This document shows positions 49,602 to 58,312 of a stretch of 64,000 nucleotides of DNA, piece after piece. Origin of the DNA: DATJLY01 sp035604615 (GTDB lineage: Bacteria > Pseudomonadota > Alphaproteobacteria > ATCC43930 > CGMCC-115725). The position numbers and the translations under genes were made by a program. Below the pieces are notes generated by a model, which was given only the letters and a program-made list of their open reading frames with translations, did no database searches and was not told the origin of the DNA. Every line of letters begins with the position of its first letter. The first letter of the stretch is position 1. The DNA lies in NCBI GenBank assembly GCA_035604615.1, contig DATNID010000055.1, positions 1 through 64,000 of the forward strand. Direction: 5' to 3'.

Positions 49602-50831
49602 GTGAACGCACGCAAGCAAAAAGTCCTGATCGTCGACGACGATCAGGAATTCGCCGAGTCGATCGTCGACATCCTGTCGCCGGCCGGCTACGAGGCGATC
49701 ATCGCGGACCGGCCCGAGACCGCGGCCTTGGCGCTGCAGCGCTTTTCGCCGCCCGTCGCGATGCTCGACATCCGCCTGGGCCGCGCTTCCGGCGTCGATC
49801 TCCTGTCGCATCTGCGCACCCAGCGCCCGGACCTCATCTGCGTCATGATGACCGCGCATGCCGACACGCAGTCGGCGATCGCGGCGATGCGCCAGGGCGC
49901 CTACGATTACTTCGACAAGGCGTCGGAGCCCGTGGAGCTGCTGGCCGTGCTCGACCGCTGCTTCGAGAAGGCGCGCCTCCAGGAGGAGAATCGCGCGGCC
50001 TACGAAGCGCTGCGCGTGGCCAAGGAGGCGGCGGAAAAGGCCAACCGCGCCAAGTCCGAATTCCTCGCCAACATCAGCCACGAGCTGCGCACGCCCCTCA
50101 ATGCCATCATCGGCTTCTCCGAGGTGATGATGCAGGGCATCCTCGGCCCCGTCACCAACGAGAGCTATTTGGGTTACCTCAAGGACATCCACGACAGCGG
50201 CATCGACCTCCTCAATATCATCAACGACATTCTCGACCTCTCGAAGGCCGAGGCGGGCAAGCTCGAGCTGTCGGAGCAGACGGTCGACGTAGCCTCTGTG
50301 CTCGACGCGGTGTGCCGGTTGATGACGACCAAGATCGACGGCGCCGCGCTCGCGGTCTCGACCACGCTCGCGCCCAATCTCAGCCTCCTCTTCTGCGACC
50401 GGCTCAAGCTCAAGCAGGTGCTGCTCAACCTCTTGTCGAATGCGGTCAAGTTCACGCCGCCGGGCGGGCGCATCGCGATCACCGCCGCCTCCGACACCGA
50501 GACCGGCTTCACGGTGGCGATCCGCGACACCGGCATCGGCATCGTCAAGGACGACATTTCGCGCATCCTGCTGCCGTTCGAGCAGGTCGAGAGTTCCTTG
50601 AGCCGGTCGCACAACGGCACCGGCCTGGGACTGCCCCTCACCGCGGCGATGATGGAACTGCACGGCGGCTCGCTCGAGATCGACAGCGAGTTCGAGCAGG
50701 GCACCACCGTCACCATCCGCTTCCCGCCCGAGCGCCTGGTCGATGCTCGCGCCGAGGCGGCGCAGGACGCCCTGCTCGCGTCCGACGCCGACGCCGAGCC
50801 TGGGCCGGCCGACCTCCGGCGCTACGGCTGA
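49602..50831 (+). CDS. Receiver-histidine kinase hybrid
   Basis: 409 residues. N-terminal receiver (VLIVDDDQEFAESIVDIL, Asp in AMLDIRLGRASG, Lys in YFDKASEP). A helical linker (ALRVAKEAAEKANRAKSEFL) leads into a kinase core with ANISHELRTPLNAIIGFSEV, LLNLLSNAVKFT, DTGIGIVKDDISRIL and GTGLGLPLTAAMM. A receiver placed before the kinase suggests the kinase is switched by phosphorylation from the upstream gene products. GTG start. Soluble. Confidence 0.92.
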   Translation: MNARKQKVLIVDDDQEFAESIVDILSPAGYEAIIADRPETAALALQRFSPPVAMLDIRLGRASGVDLLSHLRTQRPDLICVMMTAHADTQSAIAAMRQGAYDYFDKASEPVELLAVLDRCFEKARLQEENRAAYEALRVAKEAAEKANRAKSEFLANISHELRTPLNAIIGFSEVMMQGILGPVTNESYLGYLKDIHDSGIDLLNIINDILDLSKAEAGKLELSEQTVDVASVLDAVCRLMTTKIDGAALAVSTTLAPNLSLLFCDRLKLKQVLLNLLSNAVKFTPPGGRIAITAASDTETGFTVAIRDTGIGIVKDDISRILLPFEQVESSLSRSHNGTGLGLPLTAAMMELHGGSLEIDSEFEQGTTVTIRFPPERLVDARAEAAQDALLASDADAEPGPADLRRYG

Positions 50832-50838
50832 ACCGCCG

Positions 50839-51984
50839 TCAGCGCCAGAACTGGCGCGAGGCGATGCGCGCGCCCTCGGCCATCGCGGCGAGCTTGGCCC
50901 ATACCACGGCGGGATCGACCGCCGCCTGACCCACCCAGGTGCCATAGCCGCAATCGGTTCCCGCGATGACGTTCTCGCGCCCGACCAGGTTCGCATAGCG
51001 CGCGATGCGCTGCGCCACCAGCTCGGGATGCTCGATGAAGTTCGACTTCGATTCGATCACGCCGGGAATGAGGACCTTGCCCTCGGGCAGCTTGACCCGC
51101 TCAAACAGCGCCCATTCATGCGCGTGGCGCGGATTGGCGGCCTCGAACGACAGGCCCGCGGGCCGCGCCGTAAACGCGATGTCGATGATGTCGGCGAGCG
51201 CCACGTCGTGGTGGTGCGGCCCCTCGTAGTTGCCCCAGCACAGATGCAGCCGCATGCGCTCGGGCGGCAGGTTGGCGACGGCGCGGTTCAGGGCCTCGAC
51301 ATGAAGCCGGGCCATGGCGCGGAAATCCGCCAGCCCGAGCTGCGCGAACTGGATGTGCCGGCCCATGGCGAGATCGGGGCAATCGAGCTGCAGCACGAAG
51401 CCTGCGCCGACGATCGCCTCGTATTCGGGCCGCATCGCCGCGGCGATCGCCTCGAGGTAGGCCGCGTGGCTCGGGTAATGGCCGTTATGGAAGAACAGCG
51501 AAATGAGCCCCGGCGAGGCGGCGGTGAGGAAGCCCTCGGCAGCGGTGACGCTCGCGAGCGCACCCTTCAGGTTCGCCACGTCGGCCGCGACCTCCGAACC
51601 GTCGCGAGCGTGAACCGGACCGGTGCAGCCCGGCGTCTTGCGGCGCGACCGGCCCGGATCGCCGAACACGCGCCGCGCCAGCTCCGGAAAATCCACCAGG
51701 TCCTGATATTGCAGCGGATGGCTGGTGCCGCCGAAGCCGTCGAGCCGGTCCTTGATGTAGGTCGCATAGCTTGGCTTGCTCATCTCGCCGTCATTGACCA
51801 CATCGATCCCGGCCGCGACCTGGCGCGCGACGATGTCGGCGACGGCGGCCCGCACCCGCGCGGCAAGCGCAGCTTGATCGACCGGCACCCCCTCCTCCTT
51901 GGCGAACATAGTTCGGATCAGGTCGTCGGGCCGAGGCAGGCTGCCGGTGTGGCTGGTGAGAAAGCGTTCGGTGCTGCGTCGCAT
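50839..51984 (-). CDS. MetE-like cobalamin-independent methyltransferase
   Basis: 381 residues matching the catalytic C-terminal half of MetE only. Zinc ligands are in place: His and Cys in RLHLCWGNYEGP, Glu in GVIESKSNFIEHPE and Cys in AGTDCGYGTW. The N-terminal MRRSTERFLTSHTGSLPRPD is typical of short, stand-alone MetE-like proteins, some of which demethylate methylated compounds or use other methyl donors. Convergent with the hybrid kinase gene. Confidence 0.85.
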   Translation of the reverse strand: MRRSTERFLTSHTGSLPRPDDLIRTMFAKEEGVPVDQAALAARVRAAVADIVARQVAAGIDVVNDGEMSKPSYATYIKDRLDGFGGTSHPLQYQDLVDFPELARRVFGDPGRSRRKTPGCTGPVHARDGSEVAADVANLKGALASVTAAEGFLTAASPGLISLFFHNGHYPSHAAYLEAIAAAMRPEYEAIVGAGFVLQLDCPDLAMGRHIQFAQLGLADFRAMARLHVEALNRAVANLPPERMRLHLCWGNYEGPHHHDVALADIIDIAFTARPAGLSFEAANPRHAHEWALFERVKLPEGKVLIPGVIESKSNFIEHPELVAQRIARYANLVGRENVIAGTDCGYGTWVGQAAVDPAVVWAKLAAMAEGARIASRQFWR

Positions 51985-52135
51985 AGCTGGTTCCCGCCTC
52001 CTCCGGAATGCTTGAGCGCCATCCCGTCCCGGTATATATAAACTCTTAACAAGCCGACCGACGATTCCCATATGCTGCGGAAGCGCCGGATGTTCGGCTG
52101 CATCCATTTCCGGCCAGAGAGAGAGAGTTAATCGT

Positions 52136-53764
52136 ATGCGGGCGAGTTTTTCCGGCGCTCAAGCCGTTGAGCGGCAGCCAGCGCAGGAAGCCGCGTCCAC
52201 GGACGCGGAACGAAACGACGAGCGCGGCACCGAGACGCCGTCCCCCTTGGGCACGGCGCTCCACGGCAACGTCCCCGACGAGGCGGGCGGTGCCGGCGAC
52301 GCCCTGCGCCGCTATCTGCGCGAGATTTCCGGCGCCGAGCTGCTCACTCGCGAGCAGGAAGTGGCCCTGGCGCAGCGCATCGAGGCGGGCCGCGGCGTGC
52401 TCTTCTCAGCCCTGTGCCGGAGCCCGGTTTTCGTAGCGCAAACAAAGGATTGGAAGACAAGGGTGGCGGCCGGGACCCTGCTCCTGCGCGAGATCGTCGA
52501 CCTGGCCTCGACCCGCCGCAACATCAAGGGCGGCACGGGCGGGCTCGACGTTCCCGAGGTCAACGACGACGATGACGAGGGCGAGGCGGGGACCTCCTCC
52601 CTGGCCCGCATCGAAGAGGAATTGCTGCCCGCAGTTCTGGCTGCGTTCCAGCGCGTGGCGCGGCGCTCCGCCCGGGCCGAGGCGGCGCTCCGCCCTGTGG
52701 TGCTCGATGGGATCGCCATCGACCGGCTGGCCGCTCAGTTGCGCGAGCTGGGCCGCCGCCTGGCTGAGGCTGAGGGAAGGCTTGCCCGGCTGGCCGAGGC
52801 CGCCGGGGTCGAGCGCAGCGACTTCATCGCCAGCTATACCCAGTCCGACGGCCCCGAGCCCTGGCTGGCCGGGGTCAGCCGACGCCGCGCTTCGGGCTGG
52901 GCCCGGCTACGGCGCGACTATGGCGAGGCCGCCTCCTCGGTCGTAACGGAAATCGTTAACCTTTTGGCGACCGCAGGCCAGAACCGGGCCGCCTTCCGCG
53001 CCCTCATGGCCGAGTTGCAGCGCGGCAGCCGCGACGCCGAGCGCGCCAAGGACGAGATGGTGCGGGCCAATCTGCGCCTCGTCACCTGGATCGCGCGCCG
53101 CCACGTCAATCGCGGCCTGCCCCTGACCGACCTGATCCAGGAGGGCAATATCGGCCTGATGCGCGCGGTCGAGAAGTTCGACTGGCGCCGCGGCTACAAG
53201 TTCTCGACCTATGCGACGTGGTGGATCCGCCAGGCCTGCTCGCGCGCGCTCGTCGATCAGGGCCGGCTCATCCGCATTCCGTCGCACATGACCGACGAGG
53301 CGCGACGCGTGATGCGCATGGAGCGTCAGCTCGCCGGCGAATTGCGCCGCGCGCCGACCGAGGCGGAGCTGGCCGACCGGCTCGGCATGCCCCTCGCCAA
53401 GGTCCGCACCGTGCTCGAGCTGGTGCGCGAGCCCGTCAGCATGGATGCGCCTTTGGGCGAGGAGGGCGAGGCGACGATCGGCGATCTCATTGCCGACGAT
53501 CGCGCCGTGCTGCCGCTCGACGCCGCCGCCGATTCCGAATTGCGCCGCGCGACCGAGGAAGCCTTGTCGCAACTGACGCCGCGCGAGGCCGACGTGCTGC
53601 GCCTGCGCTTCGGCGTCGGCACCGCGAGCGAGCACACGCTCGAGGAAGTGGGCCGCAAGTACCAGGTGACGCGCGAGCGTATCCGCCAGATCGAGGCCAA
53701 GGCCCTCAAGAAGCTCGGCCGGCGCGGCCACGGCAGGCGGCTCGCCAGCTTCATCGAGCGCTAG
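52136..53764 (+). CDS. RpoD-like sigma factor with long non-conserved insert
   Basis: 542 residues. Region 1.2 (DALRRYLREISGAELLTREQ) is followed by a large acidic insert (residues about 110-280). Regions 2 to 4 follow: LRLVTWIARRHVNRGLPLTD, LIQEGNIGLMRAVEKFDWRR, GYKFSTYATWWIRQACSRAL, and region 4.2 TLEEVGRKYQVTRERIRQIE. Compared with housekeeping RpoD it lacks region 1.1 and has changes such as ACSRALVDQGRLIRIPSHM in place of the usual AITRSIADQARTIRIPVHM. It is therefore probably a group 2 or accessory sigma factor, not the main one. Its targets are unknown. Confidence 0.88.
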   Translation: MRASFSGAQAVERQPAQEAASTDAERNDERGTETPSPLGTALHGNVPDEAGGAGDALRRYLREISGAELLTREQEVALAQRIEAGRGVLFSALCRSPVFVAQTKDWKTRVAAGTLLLREIVDLASTRRNIKGGTGGLDVPEVNDDDDEGEAGTSSLARIEEELLPAVLAAFQRVARRSARAEAALRPVVLDGIAIDRLAAQLRELGRRLAEAEGRLARLAEAAGVERSDFIASYTQSDGPEPWLAGVSRRRASGWARLRRDYGEAASSVVTEIVNLLATAGQNRAAFRALMAELQRGSRDAERAKDEMVRANLRLVTWIARRHVNRGLPLTDLIQEGNIGLMRAVEKFDWRRGYKFSTYATWWIRQACSRALVDQGRLIRIPSHMTDEARRVMRMERQLAGELRRAPTEAELADRLGMPLAKVRTVLELVREPVSMDAPLGEEGEATIGDLIADDRAVLPLDAAADSELRRATEEALSQLTPREADVLRLRFGVGTASEHTLEEVGRKYQVTRERIRQIEAKALKKLGRRGHGRRLASFIER

Positions 53765-53850
53765 GCGCGATCGCCTCGGCTTGAACGCGCCTTACGGGCG
53801 CAGCATTCGCATCTCGATCGCGGGCCGCGCTCCACGACACACCCCAGCAT

Positions 53851-53922
53851 CGTCACGACCGGGCTTGTCCCGGTCGTCCACGCGTGATGCGTTACGAAGA
53901 AACCGCGGATGCGCGGGTCAAG
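53851..53922. repeat. Second type of palindromic repeat, interrupted by an IS remnant
   Basis: GACCGGG and CCCGGTC form a perfect hairpin around CTTGT, followed by TCCACGCG and a GGATGCGCGGGTCA segment that looks like the start of the other arm. Elements of this form with a CCGGGCTTGTCCCGG core are common intergenic repeats in alphaproteobacteria. The right arm is cut where the IS481-like remnant begins. Confidence 0.5.
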
Positions 53923-54135
53923 TGTACAGCCCGGAGACATAGCGGGCACCTGTTCGGAGACATGGCTGACAGGTGGATTGCTCGTCAGGTCAATGGTAGC
54001 GATCTGATAGGCACCGAAGAAGATGCCGTAATTGCCGTTGGTGCCTCGTGGTCTGACGGCGACCTTCTTACCGCAGAAGGCGCGCGGCACGAGCCACGGT
54101 CGGCCTTTGAAGCTGATGTAATCCTTGGTAGCGGG
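53923..54135 (-). mobile_element. Remnant of an IS481-family element (transposase C-terminus and one end)
   Basis: On the minus strand the frame from about 54129 to 53929 reads DYISFKGRPWLVPRAFCGKK, then ALRP-type VAVRPRG and VSHVSEQVPAMSPG, which matches the C-terminal domain of IS481 transposases. Next to it the plus strand begins TGTACAGCCCGGAGACATAG, with a second CGGAGACAT word shortly after; this is typical of an IS481 terminal region. The rest of the element and its other end are gone. Only about 210 bases remain, so it cannot move. Confidence 0.65.
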
Positions 54136-54141
54136 AACGGC

Positions 54142-54441
54142 ATGCGCACGCTCGCTTGCGAGATCGTCGACAGCAAATGCTATCTGGGCGCGATGATCTC
54201 CGGCGAGGGCAAGGTTCACAAATCCTGCGCCGGCCCGTGCCTTCTGGGCGACATCCAGGCGCTGTTCGTCACGCGCGAGGCGTCGGGCGCGGTTTTCTAT
54301 CGGCTCCTCGCCGACGAGCGCGGCGCGGCGATGGCGAGCCTCGCGTCATCGCACGCGGGCGAGCGCCTTACCCTCACCGGCACGGTCACGCGGCTTCCCG
54401 GCATCGAGCTGTTCGCGGTGCCGCGCGCGAGCCTCGAATAG
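54142..54441 (+). pseudogene. Truncated unknown protein with a EIVDSKCYLGAM motif
   Basis: About 99 residues remain: MRTLACEIVDSKCYLGAM, then GKVHKSCAGPC and a beta-rich tail. From memory this belongs to a family of uncharacterised proteins in which the DSKCYLGAM / HKxCAxxC segment with its cysteines is the conserved core, normally after an N-terminal part with membrane segments. Here sequence resembling an IS481 end runs up to about 54135, so the N-terminus appears lost and the ATG at 54142 has no good binding site. It could still be expressed by chance. Confidence 0.55.
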
Positions 54442-54446
54442 GTCCC

Positions 54447-55160
54447 TCACACCCGTCCCACCACCGGCAGCGCCACGCCATTGACGGCGCGGGCCGCGTC
54501 GGAGGCGAGGAACAGGATCACGTCGGCGAGCGCCGCGGGCGCGACCCAGCGCGTGAAATCGGCATTCGGCATGGAGGCGCGGTTGGGCGCGGTGTCGATG
54601 GTGCTCGGCAGCACGCAATTGACGTTGATGCCCCGGTCGCGCAATTCGAGCGCCATGCTCTCGGTGAGGCGGATGACGGCGGATTTGGACGCCGCGTAAG
54701 CGCTCATGGTGGCGCCGCCCGTAAGTCCGCCCATCGCCGCCACGCTGACGATCTTGCCCCCGCCCTGGGCGAGCATGACCGGCACCACCGCGCGCGCCAT
54801 GCGCAGGACCGAGCCGGCATTCAATTCGATCATCTGGCGGAACACCGCGTCCGGGGTTTCGTGCACCGGCTCGCCCATGTGGAAGCCGCCGGCGATGTTG
54901 CACAGCACGTCGATGCGGCCGAACCGGGCGCGGGCCTCGTCGACGGCTTCTGCCACCGCCGCACCGTCGCCGAGATCGGCGGCGAGATGGAGCCGCGTCT
55001 CGCCCTCCGCGCCATAGGCCGCTTCGAGCGCGGCCGCCTTGAGGTCGAGCAGTGCCAAGCGCGCTCCCTGCGCCGCGAACGCCGCCGCGACGGCGCGGCC
55101 GAGACTGCCTGCCGCGCCGGTGATCATCGCAACCTTGCCGGTGAAACTCGCTACGCTCAT
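54447..55160 (-). CDS. Short-chain dehydrogenase/reductase
   Basis: 237 residues. Cofactor motif TGAAGSLGRAV, structural CNIAGG (in place of the usual NNAG), and the active site Tyr/Lys in MSAYAASKSAVIRL with the preceding Ser region. Asp after beta-2 (LALLDLKAAAL) suggests NAD preference. Substrate unknown. The start overlaps the stop of the kinase gene upstream (ATGA). Confidence 0.9.
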   Translation of the reverse strand: MSVASFTGKVAMITGAAGSLGRAVAAAFAAQGARLALLDLKAAALEAAYGAEGETRLHLAADLGDGAAVAEAVDEARARFGRIDVLCNIAGGFHMGEPVHETPDAVFRQMIELNAGSVLRMARAVVPVMLAQGGGKIVSVAAMGGLTGGATMSAYAASKSAVIRLTESMALELRDRGINVNCVLPSTIDTAPNRASMPNADFTRWVAPAALADVILFLASDAARAVNGVALPVVGRV

Positions 55161-56740
55161 ATCCGCTCTCCCCGCGCACCGCCGCGTCCCATGCGAGGCG
55201 AGATGGGCGTCTCTGTCAAGCCGGCCGCGCGCCGCACCGCCGCCAGAACGCGCGGCAGCGAGCCGCCGCTTTCCACCCGCCGCCACGTCATTGCGCCAAG
55301 CTCGCCGCGCATCTGCCGGTCGAGCACGGCGGCGGTCGCGTCGGACGCATCGCCGCGCCGCTCGTCGAGCCGCGCCGCCATCACCTCGCCCGGCGCCTCG
55401 AGCCAGATGCCGGTGAAGGGCACGCCGGCGTTGGTCGCCATCAGCTCGGCCTCCTGACGCTCGCGCGGGTCGAGGAAGGTCGCGTCGAGAATGACGCTGA
55501 CGCCGGCGCCGATGAGCCGCGCCGCCTCGTGCTCCATTCTGGCATAGACTTGGCGCCCCATGGCGCGGGTATAGGTGCTGTCGGGCAGCTTGGTCTCGGG
55601 CGCCAAGTCGAGCATCGTCTTGCGCATCACGTCGCTGCGCAGGATACGCGCGCCCGGAACCGGAGAGAGGTCGGGCGCGAGTGCCTGGGCGACGGTCGAT
55701 TTGCCGCTGCCGCTGCGTCCGCCGATGGCGATGACGCGCGGCTTGGCCGGCGCCAAGACGGCTTCGGCCAGCGCGAGATACTGGCGCGCCTCGTCGCGCT
55801 TGGCCTGGCGCTGTTTCTCGTCGCCGGCGAGCGCGGCGGCGGTGTTCGTGACGAGGGCGCGGATCGCCGCGCGGGCCGAGAGGAACAGCGTCATCGCCGC
55901 CATGCCCTCGTCGTCGCGGGCGAGATCGAGATAGCGGTTCAGCACCAGGCTGGCGTGGCCGCCGAGCCGGCGATGGACCAGGTCCATCACCAGGAAGGCG
56001 AGATCGTAGAGCACGTCGATGGTGGCAAGCTCGACGCTGAACTCGATGGCGTCGAAGAGGGTCGGCTTCCCGTCGATGAGACAGATGTTGCCGAGATGGA
56101 GATCGCCGTGACAGCGCCTGACCTTGCCGTCGCGCCGCCGCCGCTCCAGCAGCGAGGTTTGCGCCGAAAGCGCCGCGCGCGCGGCCTGGTCGAGGCGCGC
56201 CACGGCATCCTGGTCGAGCGCATCGCCGGCTGCACGCAGATTGGCAACTGTGTCGGCGACGACCCGCGCGAGATCGCCGCCGATGCCGTCTCGCGCGCGT
56301 TCCGCATTGGCGTGGAACGCGGCCACCTCGTCGGCCAGTGCGCGCATCATCGCCGCGGAGAGTTCGCCCCGCGTCGCCAGCCGGTCGAACAGCATCTCGG
56401 TGTCGAAGCGGCGCATCTCCACGACCCAATCGAGGATTTCTTCGCCGCCGTCGAAGCCCACGGCGCCCGAGGCCGCGCGCGCGATCGCGCGGACACCGAG
56501 ATAGAGCGCAGGCGCGATGCGGCGGTTGATCTCGAGCTCGGCGCGGCACGCTTCCTCGCGGCGCTCGAGCGTCGAATAATCGAGGTACGAGTAGCGCACG
56601 GCGCGCTTCAGCTTGAAGGCGCGGTCGGCGATCAGGAACACCGACGAGGCATGCGTGTCGATGCGCGTGACCTTGTCGCCCGCGAGATCGAGCCCGGCGC
56701 CCGCCGCGAGGAAGGCGATCGCGTCTGCCTGATCGTCCAT
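55157..56740 (-). CDS. Fusion of an aminoglycoside-phosphotransferase-like kinase and a P-loop kinase
   Basis: 527 residues. The N-terminal 330 are APH-like: RRCHGDLHLGNICLIDGKPT (catalytic loop) and FDAIEFSVELATIDVLYDLA (metal Asp and following helix). The C-terminal part is a zeta-toxin/gluconate-kinase-like ATPase with IAIGGRSGSGKSTVAQAL and ILDATFLDPRERQEAEL. Known in bacteria as a bifunctional AAA family ATPase/APH protein; substrates are not established. Translationally coupled to the SDR gene. Confidence 0.85.
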   Translation of the reverse strand: MDDQADAIAFLAAGAGLDLAGDKVTRIDTHASSVFLIADRAFKLKRAVRYSYLDYSTLERREEACRAELEINRRIAPALYLGVRAIARAASGAVGFDGGEEILDWVVEMRRFDTEMLFDRLATRGELSAAMMRALADEVAAFHANAERARDGIGGDLARVVADTVANLRAAGDALDQDAVARLDQAARAALSAQTSLLERRRRDGKVRRCHGDLHLGNICLIDGKPTLFDAIEFSVELATIDVLYDLAFLVMDLVHRRLGGHASLVLNRYLDLARDDEGMAAMTLFLSARAAIRALVTNTAAALAGDEKQRQAKRDEARQYLALAEAVLAPAKPRVIAIGGRSGSGKSTVAQALAPDLSPVPGARILRSDVMRKTMLDLAPETKLPDSTYTRAMGRQVYARMEHEAARLIGAGVSVILDATFLDPRERQEAELMATNAGVPFTGIWLEAPGEVMAARLDERRGDASDATAAVLDRQMRGELGAMTWRRVESGGSLPRVLAAVRRAAGLTETPISPRMGRGGARGERI

Positions 56741-56831
56741 GGACAGCAGTGTAGCGGGTCAGATCACCGTCGAAAGACGGTTGATCGCGTGGAATCGCCG
56801 ACGCAATATGCGCGCGCAAAGGAGAAGCAGC

Positions 56832-57497
56832 ATGGCGAAGCAGCGGATCAGCTACGTCGATCCGGCGACGATCACCGATGAAGCCATGCTGGCGGAGCTC
56901 GAGCGCTGCCGCCGCGAGGGCACGCCCCGGCCCGAGAGCCAGGCGGTGCGGGCGCACGTGCCGGCGGCGTTCTGGTCCTTCGCCCAGGCTTGGGACGGCG
57001 TGTTCCGCAACGGCGTGATGGATCACGCCATCAAGGAGCTCGCCCGCGTCTACGTGTCGCGCTCGGTCAAGTGCGAGTATTGCGGCAATCAGCGCTCGGT
57101 GAAGTCGCGGCGCCAGGGCCTGGTCGAGGACGACTACCGCGACCTGCTCGAATTCGAGAAATCGGTGCGCTACGACGAGCGCCAGAAGGCGGCGCTCGCC
57201 TATGCCGAGGCGATCACCTGGGACCTCGACACCGACGACGCGTTCTGGGAGCGCCTGAAGCGCCACTTCACCGAACCGCAGATCGTCGAGCTCGGCTACT
57301 TCGTCGCCATCACCATGGGCCAGCAGCGCTGGCTCCGCACCCTCAACATCGAGCACCACCAGGTGCTGCCGGGCACAGACGCCTCGATGGCGCCGGGCTT
57401 CGAGACCAAGGAAGCGCTCGAGGCGAGCAAGTCCGCGCCCGACTATTGGGCCAACCGGACGGCAGGGCGCAAGAAGGGCGCGACGGCCGCCGAATGA
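56832..57497 (+). CDS. Carboxymuconolactone decarboxylase/AhpD-fold protein
   Basis: 221 residues of the all-helical CMD/AhpD fold. The redox pair is present as SVKCEYCGNQRSVKS, without the His that follows CxxC in classical AhpD. Such proteins can be peroxidase adaptors or lyases in catabolic pathways. AAGGAG lies 7 bases before ATG 56832. First gene of the operon; its stop overlaps the ABC ATPase start (ATGA). Confidence 0.86.
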   Translation: MAKQRISYVDPATITDEAMLAELERCRREGTPRPESQAVRAHVPAAFWSFAQAWDGVFRNGVMDHAIKELARVYVSRSVKCEYCGNQRSVKSRRQGLVEDDYRDLLEFEKSVRYDERQKAALAYAEAITWDLDTDDAFWERLKRHFTEPQIVELGYFVAITMGQQRWLRTLNIEHHQVLPGTDASMAPGFETKEALEASKSAPDYWANRTAGRKKGATAAE

Positions 57498-58291
57498 ACG
57501 ATGCCGGTGATGGCGGCGCGCTAGGCCGCATCGAGGTTCGCGGCCTCGGCAAGCGCTATGGCGAGCTTTCCGTCTTCGCCGATCTCGACTTCGCCGTACG
57601 CGAGCGCGAGATCGTGGCGCTGGTCGGCCCCTCGGGCTGCGGCAAGACCACGCTGCTGCGCTGCATCGACGGGCTCATCCCGTGCGAGGGCGAGGTGCTG
57701 GTCGACGGCGAGCGCGTCATGGAGCCGCCACCGGGCGTCGCCATGGTGTTCCAGCATTTCGGCCTCTTTCCCTGGAAGACGGTCTACGACAACGTCGCCT
57801 ACGGATTGCGCATGGCGGGCGCGCCCAGGGATGAGATCGCGCGGCGCGTGCCCGCCTTCGTGAACCTGGTGGGCTTGGGCGGGTTCGAGCATGCCTATCC
57901 CTATCAGATGTCGGGCGGCATGCAGCAGCGCTGCGGCCTCGCGCGCGCGCTCGCGATCGAGCCGCGCGTCCTGCTGATGGACGAGCCATTCGCGGCGGTC
58001 GACGCCCAGACGCGCGAGATCCTGCAGTTCGAGCTGCTGCGCATCTGGGAGCGGCGGCCGACCACCATGCTGTTCGTCACCCATTCGATCGAGGAGGCGG
58101 TGCTGATGGGCGACCGCGTCATCGTCCTCAAGGGGCGGCCGGGCCGGATCGACCACGACGTGCCGATCGACCTGCCGCGGCCGCGGGACCGCGCGACCCT
58201 GGCGCTGCCGCGCTTTGCCGAACTGCGCGAACTGGTCTGGACCATGCTGTCGAGCGAGGCGCGGCAAGCCGAATTCCAGCTCGGCGCCTGA
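57494..58291 (+). CDS. ABC transporter ATP-binding protein, TauB type
   Basis: 265 residues with GPSGCGKTTLLRCIDGLIP, Q-loop MVFQHFGLFPW, signature MSGGMQQRCGLARAL, Walker B VLLMDEPFAAVDAQ and switch VTHSIEEA. It drives the importer whose other parts follow: binding protein and two permeases. Coupled to the CMD gene. Confidence 0.93.
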   Translation: MNDAGDGGALGRIEVRGLGKRYGELSVFADLDFAVREREIVALVGPSGCGKTTLLRCIDGLIPCEGEVLVDGERVMEPPPGVAMVFQHFGLFPWKTVYDNVAYGLRMAGAPRDEIARRVPAFVNLVGLGGFEHAYPYQMSGGMQQRCGLARALAIEPRVLLMDEPFAAVDAQTREILQFELLRIWERRPTTMLFVTHSIEEAVLMGDRVIVLKGRPGRIDHDVPIDLPRPRDRATLALPRFAELRELVWTMLSSEARQAEFQLGA

Positions 58292-58312
58292 ATGAACGGG
58301 AGGAAACGCATC

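Noticed and set aside
53761..54219. Minus-strand 152-codon frame taken as a gene
   Set aside because: Only its middle part resembles an IS481 transposase end; the flanks are intergenic repeat and antisense sequence. Listed as an IS remnant.
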